Source of the DNA: Sva-07 sp963707515
Lineage (GTDB): Bacteria; Actinomycetota; Acidimicrobiia; Acidimicrobiales; Ilumatobacteraceae
Reading direction: 5' to 3'
Assembly: GCA_963707515.1 (NCBI GenBank)
Contig: CAVPQI010000002.1
Location: 372,001-436,000 of the forward strand
DNA: 64,000 nucleotides
Within the stretch, counting starts at the first letter, position 1; each line of letters starts with the position of its first letter. The position numbers and the translations under genes were made by a program. Below, piece by piece: positions 17,999 to 27,364 of the stretch. The notes below the pieces were generated by a model, which saw only the letters and a list, made by a program, of their open reading frames with translations, searched no databases and was not told the origin of the DNA.

Positions 17999-20566
17999 TC
18001 ACGTGAAGGCGGCGCTGGTGATGTCGACGAGGCGCAGCACGACGCGGCCCTCGGTGCGTGACGCCGCGACGTCGACGTCGGCGACGATCCGCCACTCGTT
18101 CGAGCCCTCGTGGTCGCGCAGGATCTGGACCACCCGCCCGGTGGCGCGGTCGTAGCGGAACAGTGCGCCGGAACGGGCGTCGCCGTCGAGCAGCACGTCG
18201 CCGAACTCCTCGCGGAACGGTGCCATCGCCTCGATGACGTCCTCGCCGGATGCCCATCGCTCGCGGTCGGCGGCATCGGCGACGATCTCGTCGTAGCCAC
18301 CGCGGCGGGCGAGCCGCTGGACCCAGTCGTACACCCGGTTGCGCACCATCACGCCGAAGGCCCGGTGGTCGTCGACGATGCTCCGCTCACCCTCGCCGAT
18401 CGGCGGACGTACGGGACCGGTGTCGGGATCGGGATGGAGCAGCCGCTCCCACTCGTCGATCAGGCTCGAGTCGACATCGCGCACGACGGCGCCGAGCCAC
18501 GTCACGACGTCGTCGAGTCCCTCGCTGTTCATCGAGTCGGGGACGTTCTGGATCAGTCCCTTGTAGACGTCGGAGAGGTAGCGCAACAGGACGCCCTCGG
18601 ACCGCTTGAGGCGATAGTCCTGGATGTACTCGCCGAACGTCATCGCCCGCTCGAACATCTCCCGGGCGATCGCCTTCGGGGCGACGTTGTCCTGACCCAC
18701 CCAGGGATGGCGGGTACGGAACTCGTCGAAGTCGGCGTAGATCCACTCCCGGTTGGGTTTCGGGTGCTCGACCTTGGAGAGGCGCTCCATCCGCTCCTCG
18801 TACTCGACGCCGGCGGCCTTCATCTCGGCGAGCAGGTCCGTGCGCGCCCGTTCCACCTGAGCGGCGAGAACGACACCGGGGTTCTCCTGGACGGATTCGA
18901 TGATCGTCAACACGTCGAGGGCGCCGGCGACCCCGTCGTCGACGTCTCGCACCGGCAGCCGACCGATCGCCTCGACGGCCCACAGCGACAGCGGCTGGTG
19001 GAGGGCGAACTCGTCCTGGAGGTCGATCTTGACCCGCACCCGACGTCCCCATTCGTCGGGATGCTCGGGGAACTCGAGCAGCTCGGCAGCGACCAGGGAG
19101 CGGTAGATCGAGATCGCGCGGCGGATGTGCGCACGCTGACGGGCACGCGGCTCGTGGTTGTCGCTGAGGATGTGGCGCACCGCCCGGCAGCCGTCGACAC
19201 CATCGTGTGCCGGCCGGTCGAGGAGCGTCATCACCATCTGGTGGTTGACCCGGAAGTGGGAGCGCAGCGGTTCGGGCTGGCCGTTGACGAGCTTGTGGAA
19301 CGTGTCCTCGGTCCAGTGTGCGTAGCCGCGCTCGGGTGGCTTCTTCTTGACCACCTTGCGCTTGCTGCCCGACGCCGCAGCCGCCTTCTCCTCCAGCCGC
19401 AGGTTCTCGACGACGTGCGGCGGCGCCTGCACCCAGACGTCGCCACGGTCGTCGAAGCCGCGCCGTCCCGCCCGGCCGGCGATCTGGGCGAACTCGCGGT
19501 TGCTGAGGATGCGCACCGAGACACCGTCGTACTTCGACAACTGGGTGAACAGGACCGTACGGATCGGCACGTTGACGCCGACGCCGAGGGTGTCGGTGCC
19601 GCAGATGATCTTCAGCAGCCCGTCCTGGGCGAGCTTCTCGACGAGCAGCCGGTACTTCGGCAGCAGCCCGGCGTGGTGCACACCGATGCCCGCCGTGACG
19701 AAGCGGCGGAGGTCCTTGCCGATGGGGGAGTCGAAGCGGAACCCGCCGATGGCGTCACGGACCGCGGCCTTCTCGGTCTTCGACAGCGGATCGAGGGCGA
19801 GGTAGTTCTGTGCCGCCTCGGTGGCGTCCTTCTGGGTGAAGTGGACGAGGTACGCCGGCGCCTTGCCGGCGGCGAGGAGCTCGCTGACGCTGTTGTGCAG
19901 GGTGGTCGTGCGGTACTCGAAGTCGAGCGGCACCGGTCGCGTCGCCGAGACGACGGTCGAGGTCTCCCGTCCGGAGCGCCGTGTGAGGTCCTCGGCGATG
20001 GCGGCGACGTTGCCGAGCGTGGCCGACATCAGCACGAACTGCGTCTGCGGGAGCTCGAGCAACGGCACCTGCCACGCCCAGCCACGTTGCGGGTCGCCGT
20101 AGTAGTGGAACTCGTCGACGATGGCGACGTCGACGGGGGTCGCCGAGCCGTCGCGCAGCGCCCAGTTGGCGAGGATCTCGGCGGTGCAACAGATGATTGG
20201 TGCGTCGGGGTTGACGGCGGCGTCGCCGGTGATCATGCCGACGCGCTCCGAGCCGAACTGGCGGCAGAGGTCGAAGAACTTCTCGCTGACGAGCGCCTTG
20301 ATCGGTGCCGTGTACACGCTGCGCCGGCCGTCGGCGAGGGCGGCGAAGTGGGCGGCGGCGGCGACCAGCGACTTGCCGGAGCCCGTCGGCGTGTTGACGA
20401 TCACGTGGTTGCCGACGAGCACGTCGACGATCGACTCCTCCTGGGCGGGGTACAGGTCGAGTCCGAGCTCGGCGACGTAGCGCTGGAACCCGTCGAGCAC
20501 GGCATCGGGGTCGGCGTGGCCGTCGACCCGTGGCGGGAGGTGACGGATCAGCGGCGGCTCGGGCAT
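17999..20566 (-). CDS. Ski2/Mtr4-like DEAD/DEAH-box helicase with DUF3516
   Basis: An 855-residue ATP-dependent nucleic acid helicase. Walker A is 'NTPTGSGKS' (about residue 60), motif II is DEFH in 'VAIVDEFHYYGD', motif III is 'LMSATLGN' and motif VI is 'QIAGRAGRRG'. The C-terminal ~350 residues correspond to DUF3516, found with this helicase type in actinobacteria. A role in RNA processing or repair is likely from the family, but the substrate is not known. The start at 20566 fits the beginning of the helicase fold. It is on the same strand as, and just downstream of, the YbjN-like gene. Confidence 0.87.
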   Translation of the reverse strand: MPEPPLIRHLPPRVDGHADPDAVLDGFQRYVAELGLDLYPAQEESIVDVLVGNHVIVNTPTGSGKSLVAAAAHFAALADGRRSVYTAPIKALVSEKFFDLCRQFGSERVGMITGDAAVNPDAPIICCTAEILANWALRDGSATPVDVAIVDEFHYYGDPQRGWAWQVPLLELPQTQFVLMSATLGNVAAIAEDLTRRSGRETSTVVSATRPVPLDFEYRTTTLHNSVSELLAAGKAPAYLVHFTQKDATEAAQNYLALDPLSKTEKAAVRDAIGGFRFDSPIGKDLRRFVTAGIGVHHAGLLPKYRLLVEKLAQDGLLKIICGTDTLGVGVNVPIRTVLFTQLSKYDGVSVRILSNREFAQIAGRAGRRGFDDRGDVWVQAPPHVVENLRLEEKAAAASGSKRKVVKKKPPERGYAHWTEDTFHKLVNGQPEPLRSHFRVNHQMVMTLLDRPAHDGVDGCRAVRHILSDNHEPRARQRAHIRRAISIYRSLVAAELLEFPEHPDEWGRRVRVKIDLQDEFALHQPLSLWAVEAIGRLPVRDVDDGVAGALDVLTIIESVQENPGVVLAAQVERARTDLLAEMKAAGVEYEERMERLSKVEHPKPNREWIYADFDEFRTRHPWVGQDNVAPKAIAREMFERAMTFGEYIQDYRLKRSEGVLLRYLSDVYKGLIQNVPDSMNSEGLDDVVTWLGAVVRDVDSSLIDEWERLLHPDPDTGPVRPPIGEGERSIVDDHRAFGVMVRNRVYDWVQRLARRGGYDEIVADAADRERWASGEDVIEAMAPFREEFGDVLLDGDARSGALFRYDRATGRVVQILRDHEGSNEWRIVADVDVAASRTEGRVVLRLVDITSAAFT

Positions 20567-20592
20567 GCCCTGCCGATCGTACGGCGACCTGG

Positions 20593-21105
20593 TCAGTCGC
20601 CGGCGGCGATCACGTCGGCGAGCACGGCGACGGAGATCTCGCCGTCGACCACGCCGTGCAGGTAGTCGCCGTAGCGCTCCTGCTCGTCGACGAGGTTCGG
20701 TACGAGCTGTCGGAGCTCGTCGTCGGAGACGGTCGTCGAGGCATCGACGGTCAGCACGTGCTCGTAGGCGATCGTCGATCCGGCGAGCTCGAAGCGCCCC
20801 GTGGCGACCGACCGGTTGACGATCGGGATCGCCCGCTCGACGTCGGCGTTGCGGTCGGCGGGCACGTCGAAGGGCAGCACCACGGTGAAGTGCACGTCCT
20901 CGGTGTCGGCGAACAGGCCCTCGGACTCGATCGTCACGATCATCGTTCGGTGGTCGCCCGATCCGTCGTCGCCGAGGTCGGCGGCGAGCATCGGTGTCGG
21001 GTCGCCGTGTTCGTCGAGTGTCGTGTCGAAGCCCAGTTCGCGCAGCGTCGCCTCGATCAGCGACAGCTCGGCGACGTACTGAGCGCGGAGCGCAGCGTCG
21101 TTCAT
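20593..21105 (-). CDS. YbjN/T3SS-chaperone-like small acidic protein
   Basis: 170 residues, acidic, with the alternating strand-helix pattern seen in YbjN and CesT-type chaperones ('TMIVTIESEGLF', 'VHFTVVLPFDVP', 'AIPIVNRSVATGRFEL'). The assignment is by pattern only and is weak. It starts four bases after the stop of the DUF4157 gene, and a three-codon mini-ORF overlaps both ends, so the two should be translated together. A chaperone or partner role for the DUF4157 protein is inferred from this pairing. Confidence 0.6.
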   Translation of the reverse strand: MNDAALRAQYVAELSLIEATLRELGFDTTLDEHGDPTPMLAADLGDDGSGDHRTMIVTIESEGLFADTEDVHFTVVLPFDVPADRNADVERAIPIVNRSVATGRFELAGSTIAYEHVLTVDASTTVSDDELRQLVPNLVDEQERYGDYLHGVVDGEISVAVLADVIAAGD

Positions 21106-21113
21106 CGCGTCAC
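21102..21113 (-). other. Mini-ORF linking DUF4157 gene to YbjN-like gene
   Basis: GTG ACG CGA TGA: the GTG overlaps the TGA of the upstream gene (GTGA, 21113-21110) and the TGA overlaps the next ATG (ATGA, 21105-21102). This is a one-rung version of the chains seen at hisA-hisF and pepF-rlmN. Confidence 0.5.
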
Positions 21114-23320
21114 TCCCGCTTCTGCATCGCCGTGATCATCGACACCCGCAGCGCGGCGGGGCTGTCCTTGAGGGCGTACATCTGCTTCAACGAGATGCCC
21201 ATCGCCCCGACGAACTCGCCGACGCGCAGCTCGGCGGCAATCGACGGCGCGCCGGTCAGCGCCGACGCCTTGATGATCATGTCGAACACCTTGTCGACCA
21301 TCTTGTTGTAGCCGGCGAGCTTGGCGTCGGAGGACTTGCTCTTGTCGAAGATGCTGAAGAAGCCGGTGGTGGCGCCGGACTGGGCGGCCTTGTCGCGACC
21401 CCATTGCTTGAACCGGCGGAACGCGGAGGCGCCGACGTCGAGCGCCATCGCCCCGCCCTTGATGCCGACGCCGACCGGCGCCGAGGCACCGCCCAGCACC
21501 GCCGCATCGCCGGCGATCTTTCCCATCGCCACGCCGATCTTGAAGATCGCCCGATTGGTGCGCTTCTGGTTGATGTACTGCAGGCCCTTGGCGAGGAGGT
21601 AGTCGTGGTACTGCTCGTACTTCGCCTCGTCGGCGGGCGAGATCGGCTGGCCGGCGGCACGCTTGTCGTCGATCTGCTTGACGAACGCCTCGGCAGCACC
21701 CTTGATCGACGTGCCCTTGACGCCGCCGAGCGCTTCCTTCGTCGCCCGCTTCGCCTTCTGCATGCGCTCGCGCTGGATCTGCGACTCGACGAGGTCGACG
21801 GCGCGGATGATGATGTCGACGCACGACAGGGCGATGCCGAGGCCGGGGACGGCGTTGACCAGCGGGGCCCCGGCACCGTTGCCCCAGAGGTCCATGAACG
21901 CCTTCGCCGACGACACACCGCTCTTGGCGACGTTCATCGCCTCGGTGATGATCTGCATCGAGGCGGCGAACTTCTCCTTGTCGTTGAGCTTGTCGGCCTC
22001 GTTGACCAGCTCGACGATGTGCTTGATGGCGAAGAAGGTGTCCTTGATGCCGGCGAATGCGTCGGCGAACCCGGCGATGCCCTGCGACGCCGCCTCGGCG
22101 CCGCCGCCGGCGCCACCCTTGTCGGCCATCGTGGCGATGCCCTTGGCGCCGGCACCGACCGAGGAGATGCCCGACATGACGGCGCCGGCCTTGTCGCTGC
22201 CGCTGGCGTCGGCCTTGCGGAACTCGCTGATCGCGACCGCCAGGCCGGCGATCATCGAGACGGTGTCGCCAGCGCCCGCGGCGATGCCCATGCCGGACTC
22301 GGTGTCCTTGGCGACGCTGCCGCCGGACTTCTTGTAGCCCTCCATCGCGTCGTTGATCTCGGGGAGCACGCCGGCGATGCCGCCGACCTTGTCGAACGAC
22401 TTGCCGGCCTTGTCGTTGGTGGTCTCGGCCGCTTTGCCGGTGCCGGTGGCGCCCGCCAGCTCGACCGCGGAGGCGCGGATGTAGCGCTTCAGTCGCTTCG
22501 TGCCGACCTTGGTCGTCTGCATGTACGACGTGGGCGGGGTGCCGTCGTCGGTGCGTACGAGGCTCGGTTCGACCTCGAGGGTCTCGCCGGGGACCGCGCT
22601 CGAACGCGACGGTGTGGACAGATCGACCTTGTCGGCCTCGGTGTCGTGGGCCTTGTAGAGCTCGGTCTCGATCAGCACCTTGGCCGGCACGCGGCGGATC
22701 GTGCGCCGGGCACCCGAGCCCTGCTGCCCCGAGCTTTGTTGCACGGTGTGGGCGAGCTCGTGGGCGAGGAGGTGCTGGCCGGACGGGGTGCTCGTGTTCG
22801 GCATGCCGTCGCGGAAGTGGATGTCGTTGCCGACCGTGAACGCCTCGGCCTGGATCCGCTGGCTGAGGTCGCGGGACTCGCCGCCGGTGTGGATGCGGAC
22901 GCCGGACACGTCGTGGCCGAGGGCGTTGCCCATCTGTTGGGCGATGCCGGCGTCGAGCGGCCGGCCGCCGCCTCGGGCGCGACGGATGCGGGCGTCGGTG
23001 TCGGCGTCGACGACGCCGCCTTCGAGGCCGATTGCCGCCCGCTGGATGCGCCGCCGGACGGGCGGCCCACTGCGCGTCGCGCCGGGAGCGGGATGGCGCC
23101 GGACCCGCGGCGTGCTGCCGTCGCCGCCGCTCCTCGCCGGTGCGGCGAGCACCGCCACGGCGGCGCGGGCGATGACGTCAGCTTCGACCTCGGCGGGATC
23201 GTCGACCGCACCGACGACGAGCGCCGACGAGCGTCGGATCGGCTCGACGTCGTGCGATACAGGGGTGGTCTCGTCGCGGCGAACTCGCATCCCATCCATC
23301 TCGGGAGGGTACATCGGCAC
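21110..23320 (-). CDS. DUF4157 (eCIS core) domain protein, orphan
   Basis: 736 residues. The N-terminal ~200 hold a typical DUF4157 domain: 'DPAEVEADVIARAAV', then 'RPLDAGIAQQMGNALGHDVSGVRIH', and the zinc-protease-like HELAH at 187-191 within 'LLAHELAHTVQQ'. The rest (to residue 736) is rich in Ala, Gly and Lys with several amphipathic or weakly hydrophobic helices and matches no toxin domain I know. DUF4157 marks proteins linked to extracellular contractile injection systems, often as cargo, but no sheath, tube or baseplate gene is in the window. A small YbjN-like gene follows directly. It could be an injected effector, a standalone secreted toxin, or a protein with another role. Confidence 0.8.
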   Translation of the reverse strand: MPMYPPEMDGMRVRRDETTPVSHDVEPIRRSSALVVGAVDDPAEVEADVIARAAVAVLAAPARSGGDGSTPRVRRHPAPGATRSGPPVRRRIQRAAIGLEGGVVDADTDARIRRARGGGRPLDAGIAQQMGNALGHDVSGVRIHTGGESRDLSQRIQAEAFTVGNDIHFRDGMPNTSTPSGQHLLAHELAHTVQQSSGQQGSGARRTIRRVPAKVLIETELYKAHDTEADKVDLSTPSRSSAVPGETLEVEPSLVRTDDGTPPTSYMQTTKVGTKRLKRYIRASAVELAGATGTGKAAETTNDKAGKSFDKVGGIAGVLPEINDAMEGYKKSGGSVAKDTESGMGIAAGAGDTVSMIAGLAVAISEFRKADASGSDKAGAVMSGISSVGAGAKGIATMADKGGAGGGAEAASQGIAGFADAFAGIKDTFFAIKHIVELVNEADKLNDKEKFAASMQIITEAMNVAKSGVSSAKAFMDLWGNGAGAPLVNAVPGLGIALSCVDIIIRAVDLVESQIQRERMQKAKRATKEALGGVKGTSIKGAAEAFVKQIDDKRAAGQPISPADEAKYEQYHDYLLAKGLQYINQKRTNRAIFKIGVAMGKIAGDAAVLGGASAPVGVGIKGGAMALDVGASAFRRFKQWGRDKAAQSGATTGFFSIFDKSKSSDAKLAGYNKMVDKVFDMIIKASALTGAPSIAAELRVGEFVGAMGISLKQMYALKDSPAALRVSMITAMQKRE

Positions 23321-23362
23321 GTTCGACCGAGAACTTGATACCCAATCGCGAAATTCTTCTCG

Positions 23363-24400
23363 TCAGCCGAGGATCAGCTCGGCGAACGAGGGCAGCGCTG
23401 CTGCCGGCCCGCTGAGGAGGAACTCGGTGATGCAGGTCTCGCGCCAGCGGTCGAGCTCGTCGCGGATCTTGTCCGGTGGCCCGACGAGGGCGACGTCTTC
23501 GACCATTTCCAGCGGGATCGCCGCCGCGGCGGCAGCCTTGTCGCCGGCGAGGTAGAGCGCCTGCACCTGGTCGACGACGGCCTCCCATCCCATCCGGGCG
23601 AACACCTCGTGATGGAAGTTGGCGCCTTTCGCTCCCATCCCGCCGGCGTACAGGGCGAGGAACGGTCGGACCAGGTCGGCGCAGCGCTCGGCGTCGTCGC
23701 CGGGGATCAGCATGACGGTCGCCGTGACGGCGAACCGGTCGCGCTTGCCGTCGTCTCCGGAGGCAGCGAAGCCTTCGTCGAGGCAGGCTCGGTAGAAGGC
23801 GTCGTCCTTGGGCGAGAAGAACAGCGGCAGCCACCCGTCACAGATCTCGGCGGCGAGGGCGACGTTCTTCGGGCCTTCGGCGGCGAGGTAGATCGGGATG
23901 TCGTTGCGCAGCGGGTGGACGGTCGACCGCAGCGGCTTGCCGAGCTGGGCGCCGCCCTGGAACGGGAGGTCGTAGAACTCGCCGTGGAACTCGACCGGCT
24001 CCTGGCGGGCGACGATCCGGCGCACGACCTCGACGTACTCGCGGGTGCGGGCGAGCGGGCGCGGGTAGGGCTGGCCGTACCAGCCCTCGACGACCTGCGG
24101 GCCCGACGCACCGAGCCCGAGGATGAAGCGGCCGTTGGACAGGTGGTCCATCGTGATCGCCGCCATCGCCGTCGCCGCCGGCGTGCGCGCCGACATCTGC
24201 ATGATCGCCGTGCCGAGCTGCACCCGTTCGGTCGCTGCGCCCCACCAGGCGAGCGGGGTCAGGGCGTCGGATCCGTAGGCCTCCGCCGTCCACACCGAGT
24301 TGAACCCCAACCGCTCGGCTTCGCGGACGGCGTCGAGCGCCCCCGCCGGCGGCCCCGCCGACCAGTAGCCCGTGTTGTAGCCCAGCGCGATGTCTGCCAT
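23363..24400 (-). CDS. LLM class F420-dependent oxidoreductase
   Basis: 345 residues with the luciferase-like TIM-barrel pattern: 'NSVWTAEAYGSDALTPLAW', 'VQLGTAIMQMSARTPA', 'GRFILGLGASGPQVVEGWYG' and a C-terminal 'VGPPDKIRDELDRW'. Actinobacterial members use F420 and act on varied alcohols, aldehydes or imines. The substrate is unknown. The ATG at 24400 starts the first barrel strand; 25 extra upstream codons in frame look non-coding (Pro/Arg/Gln-rich). Confidence 0.85.
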   Translation of the reverse strand: MADIALGYNTGYWSAGPPAGALDAVREAERLGFNSVWTAEAYGSDALTPLAWWGAATERVQLGTAIMQMSARTPAATAMAAITMDHLSNGRFILGLGASGPQVVEGWYGQPYPRPLARTREYVEVVRRIVARQEPVEFHGEFYDLPFQGGAQLGKPLRSTVHPLRNDIPIYLAAEGPKNVALAAEICDGWLPLFFSPKDDAFYRACLDEGFAASGDDGKRDRFAVTATVMLIPGDDAERCADLVRPFLALYAGGMGAKGANFHHEVFARMGWEAVVDQVQALYLAGDKAAAAAAIPLEMVEDVALVGPPDKIRDELDRWRETCITEFLLSGPAAALPSFAELILG

Positions 24401-24507
24401 CCGCCCACCGTAGGCGCCCCGTTGCGGCCGCGCTTGCGGTTGTGGCCGAGGTGAGCGTGAGTGCAGCGTCGGCACGCGATCCTCACCGCACGGCGCGATG
24501 GGCGATG

Positions 24508-25631
24508 TCAGGCGAGGGGGTCGACGGCGGCGGCGCCGAGCGACTCGGCGACGGTGGCGTTGGCGTACTCGCCGCCGACGGTGTTGAGCCCGTGGACCAT
24601 CGCCGGGTCACGGCGGGCGGCACCGAGGGCACCGTGCAGCGCCACGTCGAGCTGGTAGGGCAGCGTGGCGTTGGTCAGCGCGTAGGTGCTGGTGTGCGGC
24701 ACGGCCCCGGGCATGTTGCCGACGGCGTAGTGGACGATGCCGTGCAGCTCGTACGTCGGCGCCGAATGGGTGGTCTCTCTCGTGGTGGCGATGCACCCGC
24801 CCTGGTCGACGGCGACATCGACGATCACGGCGCGCGGCTTCATCGCCTGCACCAGTTCGTCGCTGACGACCACCGGGGCGCGTCCCCGGCGACGAGCACG
24901 GCGCCGATGACGAGGTCGGCATCGACCACGGCCCGCTCGATCGCACCGCGGTTCGACGCCGCCGTCATGATCCGCCCGCGGTGGATCTGGTCGACGAAGC
25001 GCAGCCGGTCGAGGTTCTTGTCGACGAGGATCACTTCGGCCTCCATCCCGGCGGCGATCCAGGCGGCGTTCCAACCGACGTTGCCGGCGCCGAGCACGAC
25101 GACCTTCGCCGGACGGACCCCGGGGGAGCCGCCCATCAACACGCCGCGCCCGCCGTTGTGCCGTTCGAGGTAGTGCGCCCCCATCTGCGGCGCCAATCGA
25201 CCGGCGACCTCGCTCATCGGCGCCAGCAACGGCAGCGAACCGTCGGCGAGTTGCACCGTCTCGTAGGCGACGCCGGTCGTGCCGGCGGCCAGAAGGGCGT
25301 TGGCGACGTCGGGGTAGGCGGCGAGATGGAGGTAGGTGAACAGCGTCAGGTCGTCGCGCAGGTAGCCGTACTCGCTCTCTTGGGGTTCTTTGACCTTGAC
25401 GACCATCTGTTGTGCCCAGGCGTCGGCGGCCGTCGGCACGATCTCGGCGCCGGCAGCGACGTAGTCGGCGTCGGTGATCGACGCACCTTCACCGGCGCCG
25501 GTCTCGACGAGGACGTCGATGCCGTGACGCTCGAGCTCGCGCACCCCGTCGGGCGTCATCGCCACCCGATGCTCCGCGGTCTTGACCTCCTTCGGGACTC
25601 CGACGGTCTTGACGGCAGGAGCGCTGCTCAT
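24508..25631 (-). CDS. ald: Alanine dehydrogenase, one frameshift
   Basis: Converts L-alanine and NAD+ to pyruvate, ammonia and NADH. The blocks 'VGVPKEVKTAEHRVAMTP', 'VVKVKEPQESEY', 'LTLFTYLHLA', 'LLAPMSEVAGRLAPQMGA', 'GAGNVGWNAAWIAAGM' (NAD-binding) and 'HTSTYALTNATLPY' cover the whole enzyme in order. The frame breaks near 24880, between 'IGAVLVAGDA' and 'APVVVSDELVQ', which one restored C would repair. The length (about 374 codons) is normal for the family. The ATG at 25631 is the natural start. The gene is divergent from the 2-hydroxyacid dehydrogenase and upstream of the LLM gene. Confidence 0.88.
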
Positions 25632-25690
25632 CGCCTCATCATGCCCCATCGAGCGCGACCCCCATCGCGAGGGCTACCGTCGCGGGACCG

Positions 25691-26614
25691 ATGTCGAACT
25701 CCCATTCGCCCCGCATCCACCTCGGCCCTGACGCCGCACCCGACTGGCTCGCCGACGCGGTGGCCGAGGGCGGTGGCCACCTGGTGCCGCCGGCCGATGC
25801 GGAGGCGGTGGTCTGGGCCGACGCCCGCAACGTCGGCGCCCTCGTCGACCTGCTCGACGACGGCGACCACATCAAGTGGGTGCAGCTTCCGTTCGCCGGG
25901 ATCGAGAACTTCGTCGACCACCTCGATCGTGACCGCATCTGGACCTGTGGCAAGGGCGTGTACGCCGAACCGGTCGCCGAAATGGCACTCAGCCTCGCCC
26001 TCGCCGGCATGCGCAACGTCGGGCAGTACGCCCGGGCATCGGAGTGGACGAAGCCGCGCGGCCGCAACCTGATCGACGGGCGGGTGACGATCCTCGGTGG
26101 CGGCGGCATCACCGAGTCGCTCGTCCGCCTGCTGCAACCGTTCCACTGCCACATCACCGTCGTCCGCAACCACGCCCAGCACATGGACGGCGTCGACGAG
26201 GTGCTCGAGTCCGATCGTTTCGCCGATGCGCTCCCGGGCGCCGATCTCGTCGTGCTGGCGCTCTCGCTGACGCCCGAGACCGAGGGCATGTTCTCGATCG
26301 GTGAGTTCGGGCTGATGGAGCCGCACGCCTGGATCGTCAACGTCGCCCGCGGTGGCCACATCGTCACCGACGATCTCGTCGAGGCGCTGCGGACGGGGAT
26401 GATCGGCGGTGCCGGGCTCGACGTCACCGATCCGGAGCCGCTGCCGCCGGGCCATCCGCTGTGGTCGCTGCCGAACTGCATCATCACGCCCCACGTCGGC
26501 AACACGCCGGAGATGGCCAAGCCGTTGCTCGCGCAGCGGGTCGCCGAGAACGTCCGTCGCTTCGGCCGCGGCGAGGAACTGATCGGCCTCGTCGACGTCG
26601 ACGCCGGCTACTGA
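25691..26614 (+). CDS. D-isomer-specific 2-hydroxyacid dehydrogenase
   Basis: 307 residues. The NAD-binding motif is 'VTILGGGGITESLVR'. The catalytic Arg is in 'NVARGGHIV', the Glu in 'DVTDPEPLPPGHPL' and the His in 'ITPHVGNTPEM'. The N-terminal substrate domain is short compared with typical members (about 330). The reaction is NAD(P)-linked interconversion of 2-keto and D-2-hydroxy acids; the substrate is unknown. The J-domain gene begins 10 bases downstream on the same strand. Confidence 0.85.
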   Translation: MSNSHSPRIHLGPDAAPDWLADAVAEGGGHLVPPADAEAVVWADARNVGALVDLLDDGDHIKWVQLPFAGIENFVDHLDRDRIWTCGKGVYAEPVAEMALSLALAGMRNVGQYARASEWTKPRGRNLIDGRVTILGGGGITESLVRLLQPFHCHITVVRNHAQHMDGVDEVLESDRFADALPGADLVVLALSLTPETEGMFSIGEFGLMEPHAWIVNVARGGHIVTDDLVEALRTGMIGGAGLDVTDPEPLPPGHPLWSLPNCIITPHVGNTPEMAKPLLAQRVAENVRRFGRGEELIGLVDVDAGY

Positions 26615-26623
26615 GTCGTCGCC

Positions 26624-27256
26624 GTGGGCGTTCCCACCCACTACGAGCGGCTCGGCATCCCCGCCGACGCCAGCGCGGTGACGATTCGCGAGGCCTACCG
26701 GCGCCTCGCACGCCAGCACCATCCGGACGCCAGCGCCGGCGACGCAGTCTCGATGTCGGCGATCAACGAGGCGTACCGCGTGCTCGCCGACCCCGGCCGT
26801 CGCGCCGTGTACGACGCGTCGTTGCGAGGTGGTTCGTCCGCCGCCCCACGGTCGAAGAGCGGGCGCTCGGACACCGGGCGCGCGGACGCCGCGACGACGT
26901 CACCTCCCGCGCCCGAGCCGCTGCGACCGGCGTTCGGCGGGGTGCGCATCCCCTGGAAGCTCGTGTTCACCGTCGGTGCCCTGGCGATGATCGGCATCAT
27001 CGCGCTGGCGCAGTTCACCGAGCCGCCCGCCACGCCGGGACCCGACGGCGTGATCCGCGCTGGGGAGTGCGTCACGATCGATGCCGCCGGTTTTGCCCGC
27101 GACGCCGTGTGTGCCGGCGACCCGGCGGTCGACATCGTCGTCGTCGACCTCGTCCCGCTCGACGGCACCTGTCCGTTCGGGACCGAACCGCACCAGGACC
27201 GCCAGGGCCTCGGTGTCGCCTGCGTCCGCCGTCCGGACGCCAGCGCAGGGACGTGA
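26624..27256 (+). CDS. Membrane-anchored J-domain protein
   Basis: 210 residues. An N-terminal J-domain (~1-68) carries the HPD motif in 'ARQHHPDASAG', which stimulates DnaK ATPase. A Pro/Ser-rich linker is followed by one membrane helix ('LVFTVGALAMIGIIALAQF') and a C-terminal domain of about 80 residues with four cysteines that could form disulfides outside the cell. With one membrane span, the J-domain faces the cytoplasm. The role of the outer domain is unknown. It starts with GTG and is probably co-transcribed with the dehydrogenase upstream. Confidence 0.8.
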   Translation: MGVPTHYERLGIPADASAVTIREAYRRLARQHHPDASAGDAVSMSAINEAYRVLADPGRRAVYDASLRGGSSAAPRSKSGRSDTGRADAATTSPPAPEPLRPAFGGVRIPWKLVFTVGALAMIGIIALAQFTEPPATPGPDGVIRAGECVTIDAAGFARDAVCAGDPAVDIVVVDLVPLDGTCPFGTEPHQDRQGLGVACVRRPDASAGT

Positions 27257-27364
27257 CGATCGGGGAAGCACTCGTGCTTCTGCGTTCGGTCAAGATTCGT
27301 CCACATCAGCCGGAATCGGGCGAACGAGCGGAGACGCGGATCGACGTGTGATTACCATCCGCCG

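Noticed and set aside
18110..20665. An 851-codon open frame on the plus strand opposite the helicase
   Set aside because: It is antisense to a gene with all helicase motifs in order and resembles no protein family.
21404..23338. A 644-codon open frame on the plus strand opposite the DUF4157 gene
   Set aside because: The minus-strand gene has a recognisable domain and a coupled partner; the plus frame is low-complexity antisense.
27245..27351. A 32-codon ORF overlapping the J-domain gene stop by GTGA
   Set aside because: It looks like the bridging mini-ORFs but ends 14 bp before the next start without overlapping it, so it does not form a chain.
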